Positions 1-8,628 of a stretch of 64,000 bases of DNA are shown piece after piece. Both the position numbers and the translations under genes were made by a program. Within the stretch, counting starts at the first letter, position 1. Each line of letters begins with the position of its first letter. This DNA is from an uncultured Flavobacteriales bacterium (GTDB lineage Bacteria > Bacteroidota > Bacteroidia > Flavobacteriales_D > Crocinitomicaceae), in the NCBI GenBank assembly GCA_903945495.1, contig CAJAVU010000104.1:1-64000 (forward strand), in the 5' to 3' direction. Under the pieces are notes generated by a model, which saw only the letters and a program-made list of their open reading frames with translations, made no database searches and was not told the origin of the DNA.

Positions 1-60
1 ACGCCAAAGCAAATGCATCAACAAAAAGAAATCAAAATAAAAACCTATAAAAACAAATAT

Positions 61-84
61 CCCAGTAAACACGTGTTTACTGGG
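61..84. terminator. perfect 24-bp palindrome, probable terminator
   Basis: Each half is CCCAGTAAACAC or its exact complement, so the 24 bases form a perfect palindrome. On the minus strand it follows the gene ending at 149 and is followed by a T-rich run, as in an intrinsic terminator. It could also end a plus-strand gene lying left of the window. Confidence 0.6.
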
Positions 85-148
85 ATATAATTAGTTATCT
101 TAGTCTTTAATAATCTGTATCGTTTATTTAGGACTAGTCAATGAATTA

Positions 149-559
149 TCAGTGTTTGTCTTCATCAGAACACAATCCAACAATTGTGTGAAAAACATCG
201 TGTAATGCAGTCAATGAAGTTTTGATTTCTTCATCAGTTGCACCAGCCGTGATTTGAGCTTGTAATTTTTTGCTGTCTTTAGCCAATTTAGTACACGCTT
301 TTTTCACTTTCTTATTGTTAAATTCAGCTGGAATTGGATTTGAAACCAAAGCGTTTGCTTTTTCAACCATTTCACCTACGCGCTTTTTGATTGGTTCGTA
401 GTTTCCTTCTTCAACTGGGTGGAATGTTTGTGACATCACCTTGTGAAAGTCTTTTAATTGTGGCCATGCATCAAATTTGGATTGAGCTGATGCATTTGTT
501 GTCATTGCTGCAATTAGCATGAAGCAAAATGATACTGTAGCGATTTTAAGTGTTTTCAT
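149..559 (-). CDS. small secreted helical protein with conserved-looking His/Cys
   Basis: This is a 136-residue protein with a clear signal peptide (hydrophobic core about residues 5-20, cleavage near ASA-Q at 23-26). The mature part is charged and predicted all-helical. His39, His47, His120 and His124 and Cys89 and Cys130 stand out; the end reads HDVFHTIVGLC. I recall similar His/Cys-ending small proteins in other Bacteroidota, without a proven function. A periplasmic metal-binding or cytochrome c'-like four-helix bundle is an inference; no CxxCH haem motif is present. The start is the ATG before the signal peptide, with a -7 box 14 bases upstream. A palindromic terminator lies downstream. 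Confidence 0.8.
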   Translation of the reverse strand: MKTLKIATVSFCFMLIAAMTTNASAQSKFDAWPQLKDFHKVMSQTFHPVEEGNYEPIKKRVGEMVEKANALVSNPIPAEFNNKKVKKACTKLAKDSKKLQAQITAGATDEEIKTSLTALHDVFHTIVGLCSDEDKH

Positions 560-573
560 TTCTTTATTTTTTA

Positions 574-581
574 CAAATTTA
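574..581 (-). promoter_or_regulatory. -7 promoter box for the 149-559 gene
   Basis: On the minus strand this reads TAAATTTG, an exact match to the Bacteroidota -7 consensus TAnnTTTG. It lies 14 bases before the start codon. I see no clear -33 TTG. Confidence 0.55.
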
Positions 582-596
582 ATGACTTCATTCTAC

Positions 597-616
597 AGAA
601 AAATGACTTGTGTCAT
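597..616 (-). terminator. weak hairpin after the AsmA gene
   Basis: On the minus strand ATGAC-acaa-GTCAT is followed by TTTTTC, just downstream of the AsmA-like gene that ends at 640. The stem is only 5 bp, so this is a tentative terminator. Confidence 0.35.
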
Positions 617-639
617 AGATCATACAATGGATGAATCAT

Positions 640-3513
640 TTATTTCAAATTGTCCGCTTTCTGTTTTGCATTTGCCATAATGTTGTCGGCCTTTTTAAAC
701 GCTTCTTCTTGCGCTTGATCCGCTTTTTTGTAGGCTTCGTCTTTTGCCTTTTTACCAGCAACCTCGGCAGCTTTTTTCTTAAGTGGATTTGAACCCGCTT
801 CAGCAACAAGTTGTTGATAGGCTTTGTCTGCTTCGGCTTTTGCTTTTGCATTTGCCTTGATTGCGTCGGCTTTGATTTTGTCAGCTTGTTTTTGAGCGTC
901 GGCCATGATCTCATTCTTTTTCGCTGTTAAATCTTCTTTTATTTCATTGACTTTTTGATCGACAATCGCTTTTACTGTATCAGTAACGGCGTCTTTTACA
1001 TTGTTGATTAAGTTGTCTTTTAAATTCCCCGTTGCAGCCAATAAAGACTCTTTGAAATTATTGGTGATTTTTGGATTCATGACTGTTCCACCCATTCCAA
1101 CTTTCACAGGGATGACATCTGGAATCGCGTTAATATTTAATTTAGGAGAAAGAGAGTTCACTTTAGCAATTGCCTGCTCAGCAGTTTTGATCATAGCCGG
1201 TGGAATTTCCTCTTTTGGAACCATCATTTTAATATCGTAATCAATCGCTTGCTCGAAAGATGTTGTTCCACCAATCGTAGTTTTGATTTTGCCTAAATTC
1301 ACATTGAACGGTTTCACAGTCACTTTTCCATCGGCAAAGGAGAATTTAGCCTTAACATCCTTCACTGTTTGATTCGACAATTTTTTCATGTTCAACGATT
1401 CTGCCATTTTTTCAAGTGGTTTGAATCCTGTAATCGTAAGACTGTTTGTTGAGAAATCACCAAGTCCAGTTAAACTTGAATAAATAGGTTCCAAATTCGC
1501 TGTTAAGAAAGATTTCATTTCCAAATTCGTAGATATTTTTCCTTGCGCATATTTTGCAATTGGAGCCAATTTACCTACTGTAACAAAATTCGTAGCCAAT
1601 TCATGAATGTCAATTTGATCTAAATCATAAGCGAAATCAATTTTTGGTTTAGCATGATCTTTCGTATCGTATGAACCTTTTAAGCCAACAGTTCCACCCA
1701 TTGTATTCATTGTTAAATTGTCCAACGAAGCCACTTCATCTTTCATTTTCACAGCACCTTTTACATTTTTAATGTTCATGCCATTGTAACGAAGATTAGC
1801 AATGTTCGTATTTAACATGAAGTCGATATTGTCTGGAATCAATGTTGGTTCTGTGCTTGTTGGTGCAGGTTCTGTACTTTCTACTGCTGCTGTTTCCGAT
1901 GCAGGAACCAAGTTCATCAATTGATCTAAATCTAAATTGGATGATGTAAAGTTGAAGTTACCTTTCAATAATTCTTCACGGAATATGTAGCCCATGTAAT
2001 TGTCAATTGAACCAGTCATTGCAAAGTCAGATTTTCCAGTAGTGGCAATTAGTTTTTCCAAAGACAGATTCTTCGGTGAAAAGCGCAAGAGTAGATCTGC
2101 AATTTCCACTTTGTCATTTAAGTCTTTTGTTGCATAAACCATGTCCATTATTTCGACTGTTCCAGCGGCTTTAAACGCTTCGTAGTCACCTCTGTCAAGC
2201 GCACTCATTCGTCCATTTAAACTAACATCCACTTTTAGTTTTCCATTGTATGATTCGCCTTCAGCCATTGGCATTACCTTTTTCAAGGTTGCCAAATTGA
2301 CGTTTGCTTTGATTTTTGAAATCAACAATGGATCCGTTTCTGGATTGCGCATTTTTAAGTTTGCATCAATTGTGTTTCCGGCGAAATCAGCATGGAATTT
2401 ATCCACGTCAATGGTCATTAAATCTGTGTTTGAACCACCTTTAAATTTGGAACCAGCTTTTACGATAATGTTGTTGATTTTACCAGGAAGATCTGGATAG
2501 GAAATAGAGGCGTTGTCAACATTCAAGAAAAAATCCCATCCCGGCATGTTTTTGTCATCCATTTGACCTTTAACTTGTCCTCCTAATTCTAAATTTCCTT
2601 TTGTTACCATGCTTTCGTAACCCGAATGATAAAATGCAGGAATGAGCGATAAGAAGTCTTTGAACGTTGCTTTTGATGCATTTAACTTCAAATCCATATT
2701 ATCATGACCTTCTAACATTTCGTAAAAACCATCTACTTTAAATGTTAGTGCATTCAATTTGAATTCATTTTCACGCAAGGTAAATTTGGATGTTTTTTCA
2801 GTGAATTCCATTAAGATATTCGCGATAACATCTGTTTTAACTTCTGTCAAATAAGAAACTCCGTCCATGTCAAATGTCATTTGATCCATGTTCGTTGTCG
2901 TTTCAAAATCAATAACATCGGCAGTTAAATCTCCAGTTCCTGTATGATTCAAGTTTTTAATTTCCAAAAACATGTCAGATGATTGATCATCGTATTTCAC
3001 ATTCGCTTTTGTTATACTATATTCTTTCAATGATAATTTGAAATTCGAAGGTTCTTCTTTTTGTTGAGGCGTTTTAACTGAATCCGGTTTAACGATATCG
3101 TAATTTGCCGTGCCATCGCTTAAAATTCGAACGTCAAATGTTGGTTCTTCTAAATGAATTTCATCAATTTCAACTTGATCTCCCGAAATCACACTCCACA
3201 ATCCTACATGAGCAGTAAATTGTTTGATGTTTGCCAATTCAACACCTTTGAATTTTCCAATCCCTTCTAGTTTCGTGTCGTTCAATTGAATCGTCATGTT
3301 GGGAAACGTACTCAAGAAAGTTAAATCAAATTCTCCCATCGAAAGCTTGGCGTTTAATGTGGTATTCACTTCATCAATCACCATTTCTTTAATCTCGTCT
3401 TTGAAAACGATTGGAATCGTTATAATGATAATAATCAACGCAAGAATACTGATGGAAGTCCATTTAATGATTCGTCTTAAAAGGCTTTTTTTCTTTTTTT
3501 CTTTTGGTTTCAT
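640..3513 (-). CDS. AsmA family inner-membrane/periplasmic protein
   Basis: This is a 957-residue AsmA-like protein. It has a basic N-terminus (KPKEKKKK), one membrane segment at about residues 12-33, then a long beta-rich periplasmic region typical of AsmA/TamB-like proteins, which are linked to outer-membrane assembly and lipid transport. A Ser/Thr/Pro/Glu-rich linker lies mid-protein, and the last ~135 residues are a Lys/Ala-rich coiled coil with repeated KAD/KAK words. The ATG at 3513 is preferred over an upstream in-frame start at 3675, because the extra 54 residues precede the basic/TM start and overlap the divergent gene. The family call is good; the exact role is unknown. Confidence 0.85.
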   Translation of the reverse strand: MKPKEKKKKSLLRRIIKWTSISILALIIIIITIPIVFKDEIKEMVIDEVNTTLNAKLSMGEFDLTFLSTFPNMTIQLNDTKLEGIGKFKGVELANIKQFTAHVGLWSVISGDQVEIDEIHLEEPTFDVRILSDGTANYDIVKPDSVKTPQQKEEPSNFKLSLKEYSITKANVKYDDQSSDMFLEIKNLNHTGTGDLTADVIDFETTTNMDQMTFDMDGVSYLTEVKTDVIANILMEFTEKTSKFTLRENEFKLNALTFKVDGFYEMLEGHDNMDLKLNASKATFKDFLSLIPAFYHSGYESMVTKGNLELGGQVKGQMDDKNMPGWDFFLNVDNASISYPDLPGKINNIIVKAGSKFKGGSNTDLMTIDVDKFHADFAGNTIDANLKMRNPETDPLLISKIKANVNLATLKKVMPMAEGESYNGKLKVDVSLNGRMSALDRGDYEAFKAAGTVEIMDMVYATKDLNDKVEIADLLLRFSPKNLSLEKLIATTGKSDFAMTGSIDNYMGYIFREELLKGNFNFTSSNLDLDQLMNLVPASETAAVESTEPAPTSTEPTLIPDNIDFMLNTNIANLRYNGMNIKNVKGAVKMKDEVASLDNLTMNTMGGTVGLKGSYDTKDHAKPKIDFAYDLDQIDIHELATNFVTVGKLAPIAKYAQGKISTNLEMKSFLTANLEPIYSSLTGLGDFSTNSLTITGFKPLEKMAESLNMKKLSNQTVKDVKAKFSFADGKVTVKPFNVNLGKIKTTIGGTTSFEQAIDYDIKMMVPKEEIPPAMIKTAEQAIAKVNSLSPKLNINAIPDVIPVKVGMGGTVMNPKITNNFKESLLAATGNLKDNLINNVKDAVTDTVKAIVDQKVNEIKEDLTAKKNEIMADAQKQADKIKADAIKANAKAKAEADKAYQQLVAEAGSNPLKKKAAEVAGKKAKDEAYKKADQAQEEAFKKADNIMANAKQKADNLK

Positions 3514-3583
3514 GTATTTTGGGTCTTCTAATTTTACGATATTTGCTTTATTCGACTTTTCGAATGGTAAATTTAACGAAAAT

Positions 3584-4348
3584 ATGAAGGGATTTATTCT
3601 ATTGTTTGCGGTTTTGTTTTTAAAAACTGTCTCATTTTCACAAATTTTAATAGGTGAGCCAACAAATGATGGCAAATCGACTACAAAAAGAAAAGAGAAG
3701 AAGGTAGATTCTGATTCAACTAAACTAAAAAAAGAGCCAAGTGGAACGTCACTTTATTTTGTAACCAATTGGTCGTTATCAACCCGAGTTTTAAAAGAAA
3801 ACGGCGATTTATTCGGGGATACCTTAGGAGAGAGAGCAAATGAAAAGAATTTGAATACTTGGTCTTTTGGACTCGGTTTTCAAAATGATTTATCAGAACA
3901 TTTGATGTGGGATGGTGGGATTTCGTTTTTGAGAAATGGCGAATCATATTCGTTTATTGGAACAGATACAACCTATTCTTATCAAACGACTTACAGTTAC
4001 ATTTCAATGCCGTTAAGAATCAATTATACGATTGGTAAAGATTTTAAATTTTACGCAGGTGTCGGATTGATTCCACAAATGTTTGTGGGGTACAAACAAG
4101 AACGTCAGTGGACGCGCTCAGATAATACAGAAGAGTCGGAAACAAACAAATCAAAAAATGGAGTAAATCCATTTGTTGTAAGTGCCGCTGTAAATGTTGG
4201 GATGCTTTTGAACTTCAACAATGGTTGGTCATTGCTCGTTTCGCCAGAAGCGCGTATTCAATTGAATTCAAGTTATATGAACCAAGAGCCTTACATTCAC
4301 AAAGGAAGAGCTTACGGTGTAACCTTTGGTTTGGTAAGACATTTATAA
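3584..4348 (+). CDS. outer-membrane beta-barrel protein
   Basis: This is a 254-residue protein that begins with the signal peptide MKGFILLFAVLFLKTVSFSQ. A Lys/Thr-rich stretch follows, then alternating aromatic/polar strands (for example YKQERQWTR and FKFYAGVGLIPQMF) ending in a hydrophobic-aromatic strand and RHL, as in OmpW/PorT-like small barrels. The start at 3584 is chosen because the longer open frame runs back over the divergent AsmA gene, 70 bases away start to start. The next gene begins 1 base after its stop, so they are probably cotranscribed. The ligand or role is not recognisable. Confidence 0.8.
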   Translation: MKGFILLFAVLFLKTVSFSQILIGEPTNDGKSTTKRKEKKVDSDSTKLKKEPSGTSLYFVTNWSLSTRVLKENGDLFGDTLGERANEKNLNTWSFGLGFQNDLSEHLMWDGGISFLRNGESYSFIGTDTTYSYQTTYSYISMPLRINYTIGKDFKFYAGVGLIPQMFVGYKQERQWTRSDNTEESETNKSKNGVNPFVVSAAVNVGMLLNFNNGWSLLVSPEARIQLNSSYMNQEPYIHKGRAYGVTFGLVRHL

Positions 4349-4349
4349 G

Positions 4350-5444
4350 ATGAAAGTTTCAGAAGTTACAAATTATTTAGAGTCATTAGCGCCGCGTTCG
4401 AGTCAGGAATCATATGATAACTGCGGATTACTCGTTGGTGATCGCAATGCAGAAGTAACAGCAGCCTTAATCAGTTTAGATTGCACGGAAGATGTTGTGG
4501 CAGATGCTGTTGCCAAAGGGTGTAATATGATTATTGCGCATCATCCCGTTATTTTCAAAGGATTGAAATCATTGACAGGAGCAAATTACATTGAACGTAC
4601 AATTTTGGCGTGTATCAAAAATGACATTGCTTTGTATGCAATTCATACCAATTTGGATAATTATTCGAATGGAGTGAATTATGAAATTGGACAACGAATT
4701 GGATTGAAAAATCTTCGAGTCCTTCAACCAAAAAACAATGTACTGGCGAAATTGGTTGTTTTTACACCGCAATCGTGTTTGGAAGATGTTCGTGAAGCAG
4801 CTTTTCAAGCAGGAGCAGGGGCAATTGGAAATTATTCTGAATGCCATTTTGAAACGGGAGGAACTGGGACGTTTAAGCCAAATGAAAATGCAACTCCGTT
4901 TAATGGAGAAAATGGAATTAGAAGCCAAGTTGAAGAACTGAAATTGGAATTTCTTGTGAGCACCCATTTGATTAATTCTGTTCTTTCAGCAGTGAAACAA
5001 GCACATTCGTATGAAGAGGTTGCGTATGATTTAGTTCCATTGTTGAATGAAAATCAAACGGAAGGAAGCGGAATGATTGGTGAGTTGGAAATTGAAATGG
5101 ATGAATTGACCTTTTTGAAGCACTTAAAAACAACCTTTCATTGCGGGGCGATTCGTCACACAAATTTATTAAACAAAAAAATAAAAACAGTAGCATTTTG
5201 TGGTGGATCTGGAAGTTTTCTTCTTTCGACTGCAATGCGCCAAAAAGCGGATGTTTACATCACCGGCGATTTCAAATATCATGAGTTTTTCGATGCGGAA
5301 AATCAGATTTTGATTGCCGATATTGGTCATTATGAAAGCGAACAATTCACATCAAATTTAATTGCTGACATTTTGAAGAAAAAATTTACTACCTTTGCCG
5401 TTCATTTAACGGGAATTAATACGAATCCTATAAATTATTTTTAG
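4350..5444 (+). CDS. Nif3-like dinuclear metal-centre protein
   Basis: This is a 364-residue protein of the Nif3/YbgI (DUF34) family, often annotated as GTP cyclohydrolase I type 2-like. Its true substrate is unsettled; a metal-related or metabolite-repair hydrolase is suggested. Metal ligands are visible in IIAHHPVIFKG near residue 70, AIHTNLDNYS near 95, and GDFKYHEFFDAEN plus IGHYESEQF near the C-terminus. The length above 350 indicates the PII-like middle insertion, as in many Firmicutes and Bacteroidota members. It lies in a tight operon, 1 base after the barrel gene and 3 bases before the zinc-ribbon gene; in Bacteroidota Nif3 and the zinc-ribbon protein are commonly neighbours. Confidence 0.92.
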   Translation: MKVSEVTNYLESLAPRSSQESYDNCGLLVGDRNAEVTAALISLDCTEDVVADAVAKGCNMIIAHHPVIFKGLKSLTGANYIERTILACIKNDIALYAIHTNLDNYSNGVNYEIGQRIGLKNLRVLQPKNNVLAKLVVFTPQSCLEDVREAAFQAGAGAIGNYSECHFETGGTGTFKPNENATPFNGENGIRSQVEELKLEFLVSTHLINSVLSAVKQAHSYEEVAYDLVPLLNENQTEGSGMIGELEIEMDELTFLKHLKTTFHCGAIRHTNLLNKKIKTVAFCGGSGSFLLSTAMRQKADVYITGDFKYHEFFDAENQILIADIGHYESEQFTSNLIADILKKKFTTFAVHLTGINTNPINYF

Positions 5445-5447
5445 CAC

Positions 5448-6200
5448 ATGGCAGCAACTGCGGTTAAAAAAGAAATATCTGTGGCGGACAAATTAGACGC
5501 CCTTTATGAATTACAAAAGATTGATTCTGAAATCGATAGAATTCGCACCATTCGTGGTGAGTTACCTCTTGAGGTTCAAGATTTAGAGGATGAGTTGGAA
5601 GGCTTAGATACTCGTATCAACAAAATTCAAGATGAGATTAAAGAGCTTGAAACTGAAGTTTTAGAGCGTAAGAATGCAACGAAAGATGCAGAAACTGCGA
5701 TCGCAAAATACAAAGAGCAACAAAATAACGTACGTAACAATCGTGAATACGAATCTTTATCGAAAGAAATTGAGTTCCAAGAATTGGAGATCAAATTACA
5801 CGATAAAAAGAGTAAAGAAGCGAAGATTAAAGTTGCGAACAAAAAAGAAATTTTAGACGAAGCAAAAGAGCGTTTCGAATTCCGTAAAGGTGATTTGAAA
5901 ACGAAACAAGCTGAGTTGGATGAAATCGTTTCTGAAACACAAAAAGACGAAGATGCTTTGTTGAAAAAGTCAGATGATGCGAAATCTAAAATTGACGATC
6001 GTTTGGTATTTGCTTACAATCGTTTGAGAGAAAACGCGAAAAATGGTTTAGCTGTTGTTCCAGTTGACCGTGATTCTTGTGGAGGATGTTTCAACAAAAT
6101 TCCACCTCAACGTCAATTAGATATCCAATCTAAAAAGAAAGTTTTAGTGTGTGAGCACTGTGGACGTATCTTGGTACCAACTGAGGAAGCAGAAGCATAA
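5448..6200 (+). CDS. coiled-coil protein with C-terminal C4 zinc ribbon
   Basis: This is a 250-residue protein. Residues ~15-185 form a long charged coiled coil (EIDRIRTIRGELPLEVQDLE and onward). The C-terminus carries a C4 zinc ribbon, CGGC then 20-odd residues later CEHC, as in the zf-RING_7/DUF164 family (Helicobacter HP0958/FlgZ-like). In Bacteroidota it accompanies Nif3; a nucleic-acid or protein-scaffold role is inferred only. It starts 3 bases after the Nif3 stop and is followed by two hairpins, the second a strong terminator, so it ends the operon. Confidence 0.9.
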   Translation: MAATAVKKEISVADKLDALYELQKIDSEIDRIRTIRGELPLEVQDLEDELEGLDTRINKIQDEIKELETEVLERKNATKDAETAIAKYKEQQNNVRNNREYESLSKEIEFQELEIKLHDKKSKEAKIKVANKKEILDEAKERFEFRKGDLKTKQAELDEIVSETQKDEDALLKKSDDAKSKIDDRLVFAYNRLRENAKNGLAVVPVDRDSCGGCFNKIPPQRQLDIQSKKKVLVCEHCGRILVPTEEAEA

Positions 6201-6206
6201 GCACGC

Positions 6207-6267
6207 TGCGGATATATTCCGCACGAAATAAGTTTGTAGGGCGGAAAATATTCCGCCCTATTTTTTT
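6207..6267 (+). terminator. tandem look-alike hairpins ending in an intrinsic terminator
   Basis: The first hairpin is 6207-6223 (TGCGGA-tatat-TCCGCA). The second is 6238-6259, with stem AGGGCGGAA and loop AATA, followed by a run of seven T. The second is a textbook terminator for the Nif3/zinc-ribbon operon. The core GCGGA...TTCCGC occurs in both. Confidence 0.85.
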
Positions 6268-6278
6268 ACATTTAAGGT

Positions 6279-7502
6279 ATGAAGTTTAGCGATTATAAAA
6301 TTTCTCCGTTGATCAAACAACAATTGGAAGTAATGGGTTTCAACAAACCTACTGATATCCAATTCAAAGCCATTAAGCACATTCTTGAAGGAGAAGATGT
6401 GATGGCCGTTGCACAAACGGGAACTGGAAAAACGGCTGCATTTGCAATTCCAGTAGTTGACAAACTAGAATCACGCAATCGCAAAGGATACAAAGGTGTT
6501 CGTTGCTTAGTGATGGTTCCAACGCGTGAATTAGCGAAACAAATTGCAGGAGTTTTTCAAGAAATAGCTAAACGTACTTCGGTCAAAACCTTTGGTTTAT
6601 TTGGAGGAGTTGAACAAGAACAACAAATTCGCACCTTGAACAATGGAATTGATGTGTTGGTTACTACGCCAGGACGTATGTTCGATTTGATTTCTCAAGG
6701 ACATTTAGACATTTCGAAATTGGAGTTTTTGGTGTTGGATGAAGCCGATATGATGCTTGACTTGGGATTCATGAAAGACATTCAAGATGTCATCAAACAC
6801 ATTCCAAATAAACGTCAAACCTTATTTTTCACCGCAACGATTTCCAAGAAAATTAAAACCTTGGCATACTCAGTTGTACGTGATGCCATTCGTATTCAAA
6901 TTTCACCTAAAAATCCGGTTGCTAAGAACATTGATCATGCTGTTGCCTTCGTGGAAATGGATGACAAACGCTTTTTCTTAGAAAACATTCTGAAAGAATA
7001 CGAGGACAAAATGTTCATTGTGTTTGCGCGTACAAAAGTGCGTGTTGAGCGAATTGTGGCTGCAATGGAACGTGTAAACGTGAAAACGGAAGCAATGCAC
7101 GGTGGAATTGATCAAAAAGATCGTTTTGCCATTTTTGAGCGTTTTCGTTCCGGTGAAAACAATGTGTTGATTACAACAGATGTTGCAGCGCGTGGAATCG
7201 ATATCCCGACAATGGACTACGTAATCAATTACGATTTACCGGATGACGCTGAAAACTATGTTCACCGTTGTGGACGAACAGGTCGTGGAAACAAACGCGG
7301 ACAAGCCTTATCGTTTTGTAGCGAGTCTGAAATGGAATTGCTAACGGCGATTGAAGAATACACAGGTGAAGAAATCGAGCGTTATGAAATCCATAAAGAT
7401 GATTACATGGACATTTTGAACGACAGCGATGATGGATCTAACAATTGGAAAAAACTAATTGATCTTACGAACAAAGAAGACGGAACGGAAGATGAATGGT
7501 AA
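6279..7502 (+). CDS. DEAD-box ATP-dependent RNA helicase
   Basis: This is a 407-residue RNA helicase of the RhlE/CsdA type with a short tail. Motifs in order: Q motif FNKPTDIQ (21-28), Walker A AQTGTGKT (45-52), PTRELA (81-86), TPGR (120-123), DEAD (154-157), motif III as TAT rather than SAT (185-187), and HRCGRTGRG near 330 in the second RecA domain. It ends with a short acidic region and no basic RhlE-like tail. Such proteins unwind structured RNA in ribosome assembly or cold adaptation. It is preceded by a terminator and faces the J-domain gene with a 3-base gap. Confidence 0.95.
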   Translation: MKFSDYKISPLIKQQLEVMGFNKPTDIQFKAIKHILEGEDVMAVAQTGTGKTAAFAIPVVDKLESRNRKGYKGVRCLVMVPTRELAKQIAGVFQEIAKRTSVKTFGLFGGVEQEQQIRTLNNGIDVLVTTPGRMFDLISQGHLDISKLEFLVLDEADMMLDLGFMKDIQDVIKHIPNKRQTLFFTATISKKIKTLAYSVVRDAIRIQISPKNPVAKNIDHAVAFVEMDDKRFFLENILKEYEDKMFIVFARTKVRVERIVAAMERVNVKTEAMHGGIDQKDRFAIFERFRSGENNVLITTDVAARGIDIPTMDYVINYDLPDDAENYVHRCGRTGRGNKRGQALSFCSESEMELLTAIEEYTGEEIERYEIHKDDYMDILNDSDDGSNNWKKLIDLTNKEDGTEDEW

Positions 7503-7505
7503 AAT

Positions 7506-8573
7506 CTACCGTTCAAAGCGATATTCTTTCAATACTTTAATTCCAAATAATCCATTTTCAAAGGTGAAATGGATATTTCCTTTGTCCATTAAATTCGAAT
7601 GATTCGAAAATGAACGCAGCGATGTATAATCGTTGTAAGCATTGCGTTCCAATTTAATTAAGCCTGTTTTTCTCAAGATGTAGCGATCGCCATGTTTGGA
7701 ATACTGTTCTGTCGATTTAAAGGCATACTTTTCATTGATTGGTTCACTTGAAAAGACAAAGTTCAACAACAAGAAAAGGCTTACTAATGTTGGGAAGGTC
7801 GATAATCCATGAAAGTAGAGTAGAGAAGAATGCAATTTTCGTTTGTTTCGAAAATTCAGAAGGACACCGAAGCCAACCCCAATAATTCCGAGTAAAAAGT
7901 ACAGCGCGATCAAGGTGTTTAATGGAATCAAGGTGTAAAGTCCGATGGTGATAAAAATGATCGTGTTGAAAGCAAATAGCAGGATTCCAATTCCCAAACG
8001 TGTTTTTAGCACAAATACACTCGCTTCAGCAAATTGACGCCAATTTAATTTATCTAAATTTCGAATGGCACTTGAGGTAAATAACACCATCAATACGTTT
8101 TCGATTAAAGCCATTGATAAGCCAATCCATGCGTAATGATAAGCCAAAAGGATGGGTAACATCAATAAATTGAAAACGGTAAACAAAAAGATGAGGTGCG
8201 TTAAAAAGGATTCGATGAGCGTATCTGAACGAAAATTCTCAGAGTTCATATAGGCTTGAAAACTCATGCGCGCTTGCTCTTTCACTTTTTTGCGCACATT
8301 TTCTTTGACTGTTTTTTTCCAGTTATCGTATGAATTGGTCAGCGTTGATTCGTCAACACCAAACCGCTTGTTTTCTTTTAGAAAAGAAGAGAGAAAATCG
8401 AATGCTTCGTTTAGTTCAAGAAAATCTTCGTGCGCACTTGCAGACGTATTTCGATCGGGATGGATTTTTTTTGCTTTGCTGCGGAATGCTTTTTTTACTT
8501 CATCAAGCGAGGCCGTTTTGGGAATTCCAAGAAGGTTGAAATAGTGCTCTATTTGCTTGATGTTGGTGTTCAT
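7506..8573 (-). CDS. membrane-anchored J-domain (DnaJ-like) protein
   Basis: This is a 355-residue protein. The N-terminal J domain (~8-65) keeps the HPD tripeptide at 38-40 needed to stimulate Hsp70 ATPase. There are no Gly/Phe or zinc-finger regions. Hydrophobic segments follow at about 120-165 and 195-275, and the C-terminus ends in a ~70-residue polar region. It is probably an inner-membrane Hsp70 co-chaperone. It ends 3 bases from the convergent helicase gene. Confidence 0.85.
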   Translation of the reverse strand: MNTNIKQIEHYFNLLGIPKTASLDEVKKAFRSKAKKIHPDRNTSASAHEDFLELNEAFDFLSSFLKENKRFGVDESTLTNSYDNWKKTVKENVRKKVKEQARMSFQAYMNSENFRSDTLIESFLTHLIFLFTVFNLLMLPILLAYHYAWIGLSMALIENVLMVLFTSSAIRNLDKLNWRQFAEASVFVLKTRLGIGILLFAFNTIIFITIGLYTLIPLNTLIALYFLLGIIGVGFGVLLNFRNKRKLHSSLLYFHGLSTFPTLVSLFLLLNFVFSSEPINEKYAFKSTEQYSKHGDRYILRKTGLIKLERNAYNDYTSLRSFSNHSNLMDKGNIHFTFENGLFGIKVLKEYRFER

Positions 8574-8628
8574 TTATAGAATTTCTAAAAATTTGAATAT
8601 TTAAATAGTTAGAATGAGCTGGTTGTGC

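Noticed and set aside
645-914. Lys-rich 89-residue frame on the minus strand
   Set aside because: Alternative frame of the Lys/Ala coiled coil of the AsmA gene; produced by biased codons.
3296-3583. Upstream extension of the 3584-4348 barrel protein
   Set aside because: It runs antisense through the 5' end of the AsmA gene and its divergent promoter region; the signal peptide starts at 3584.
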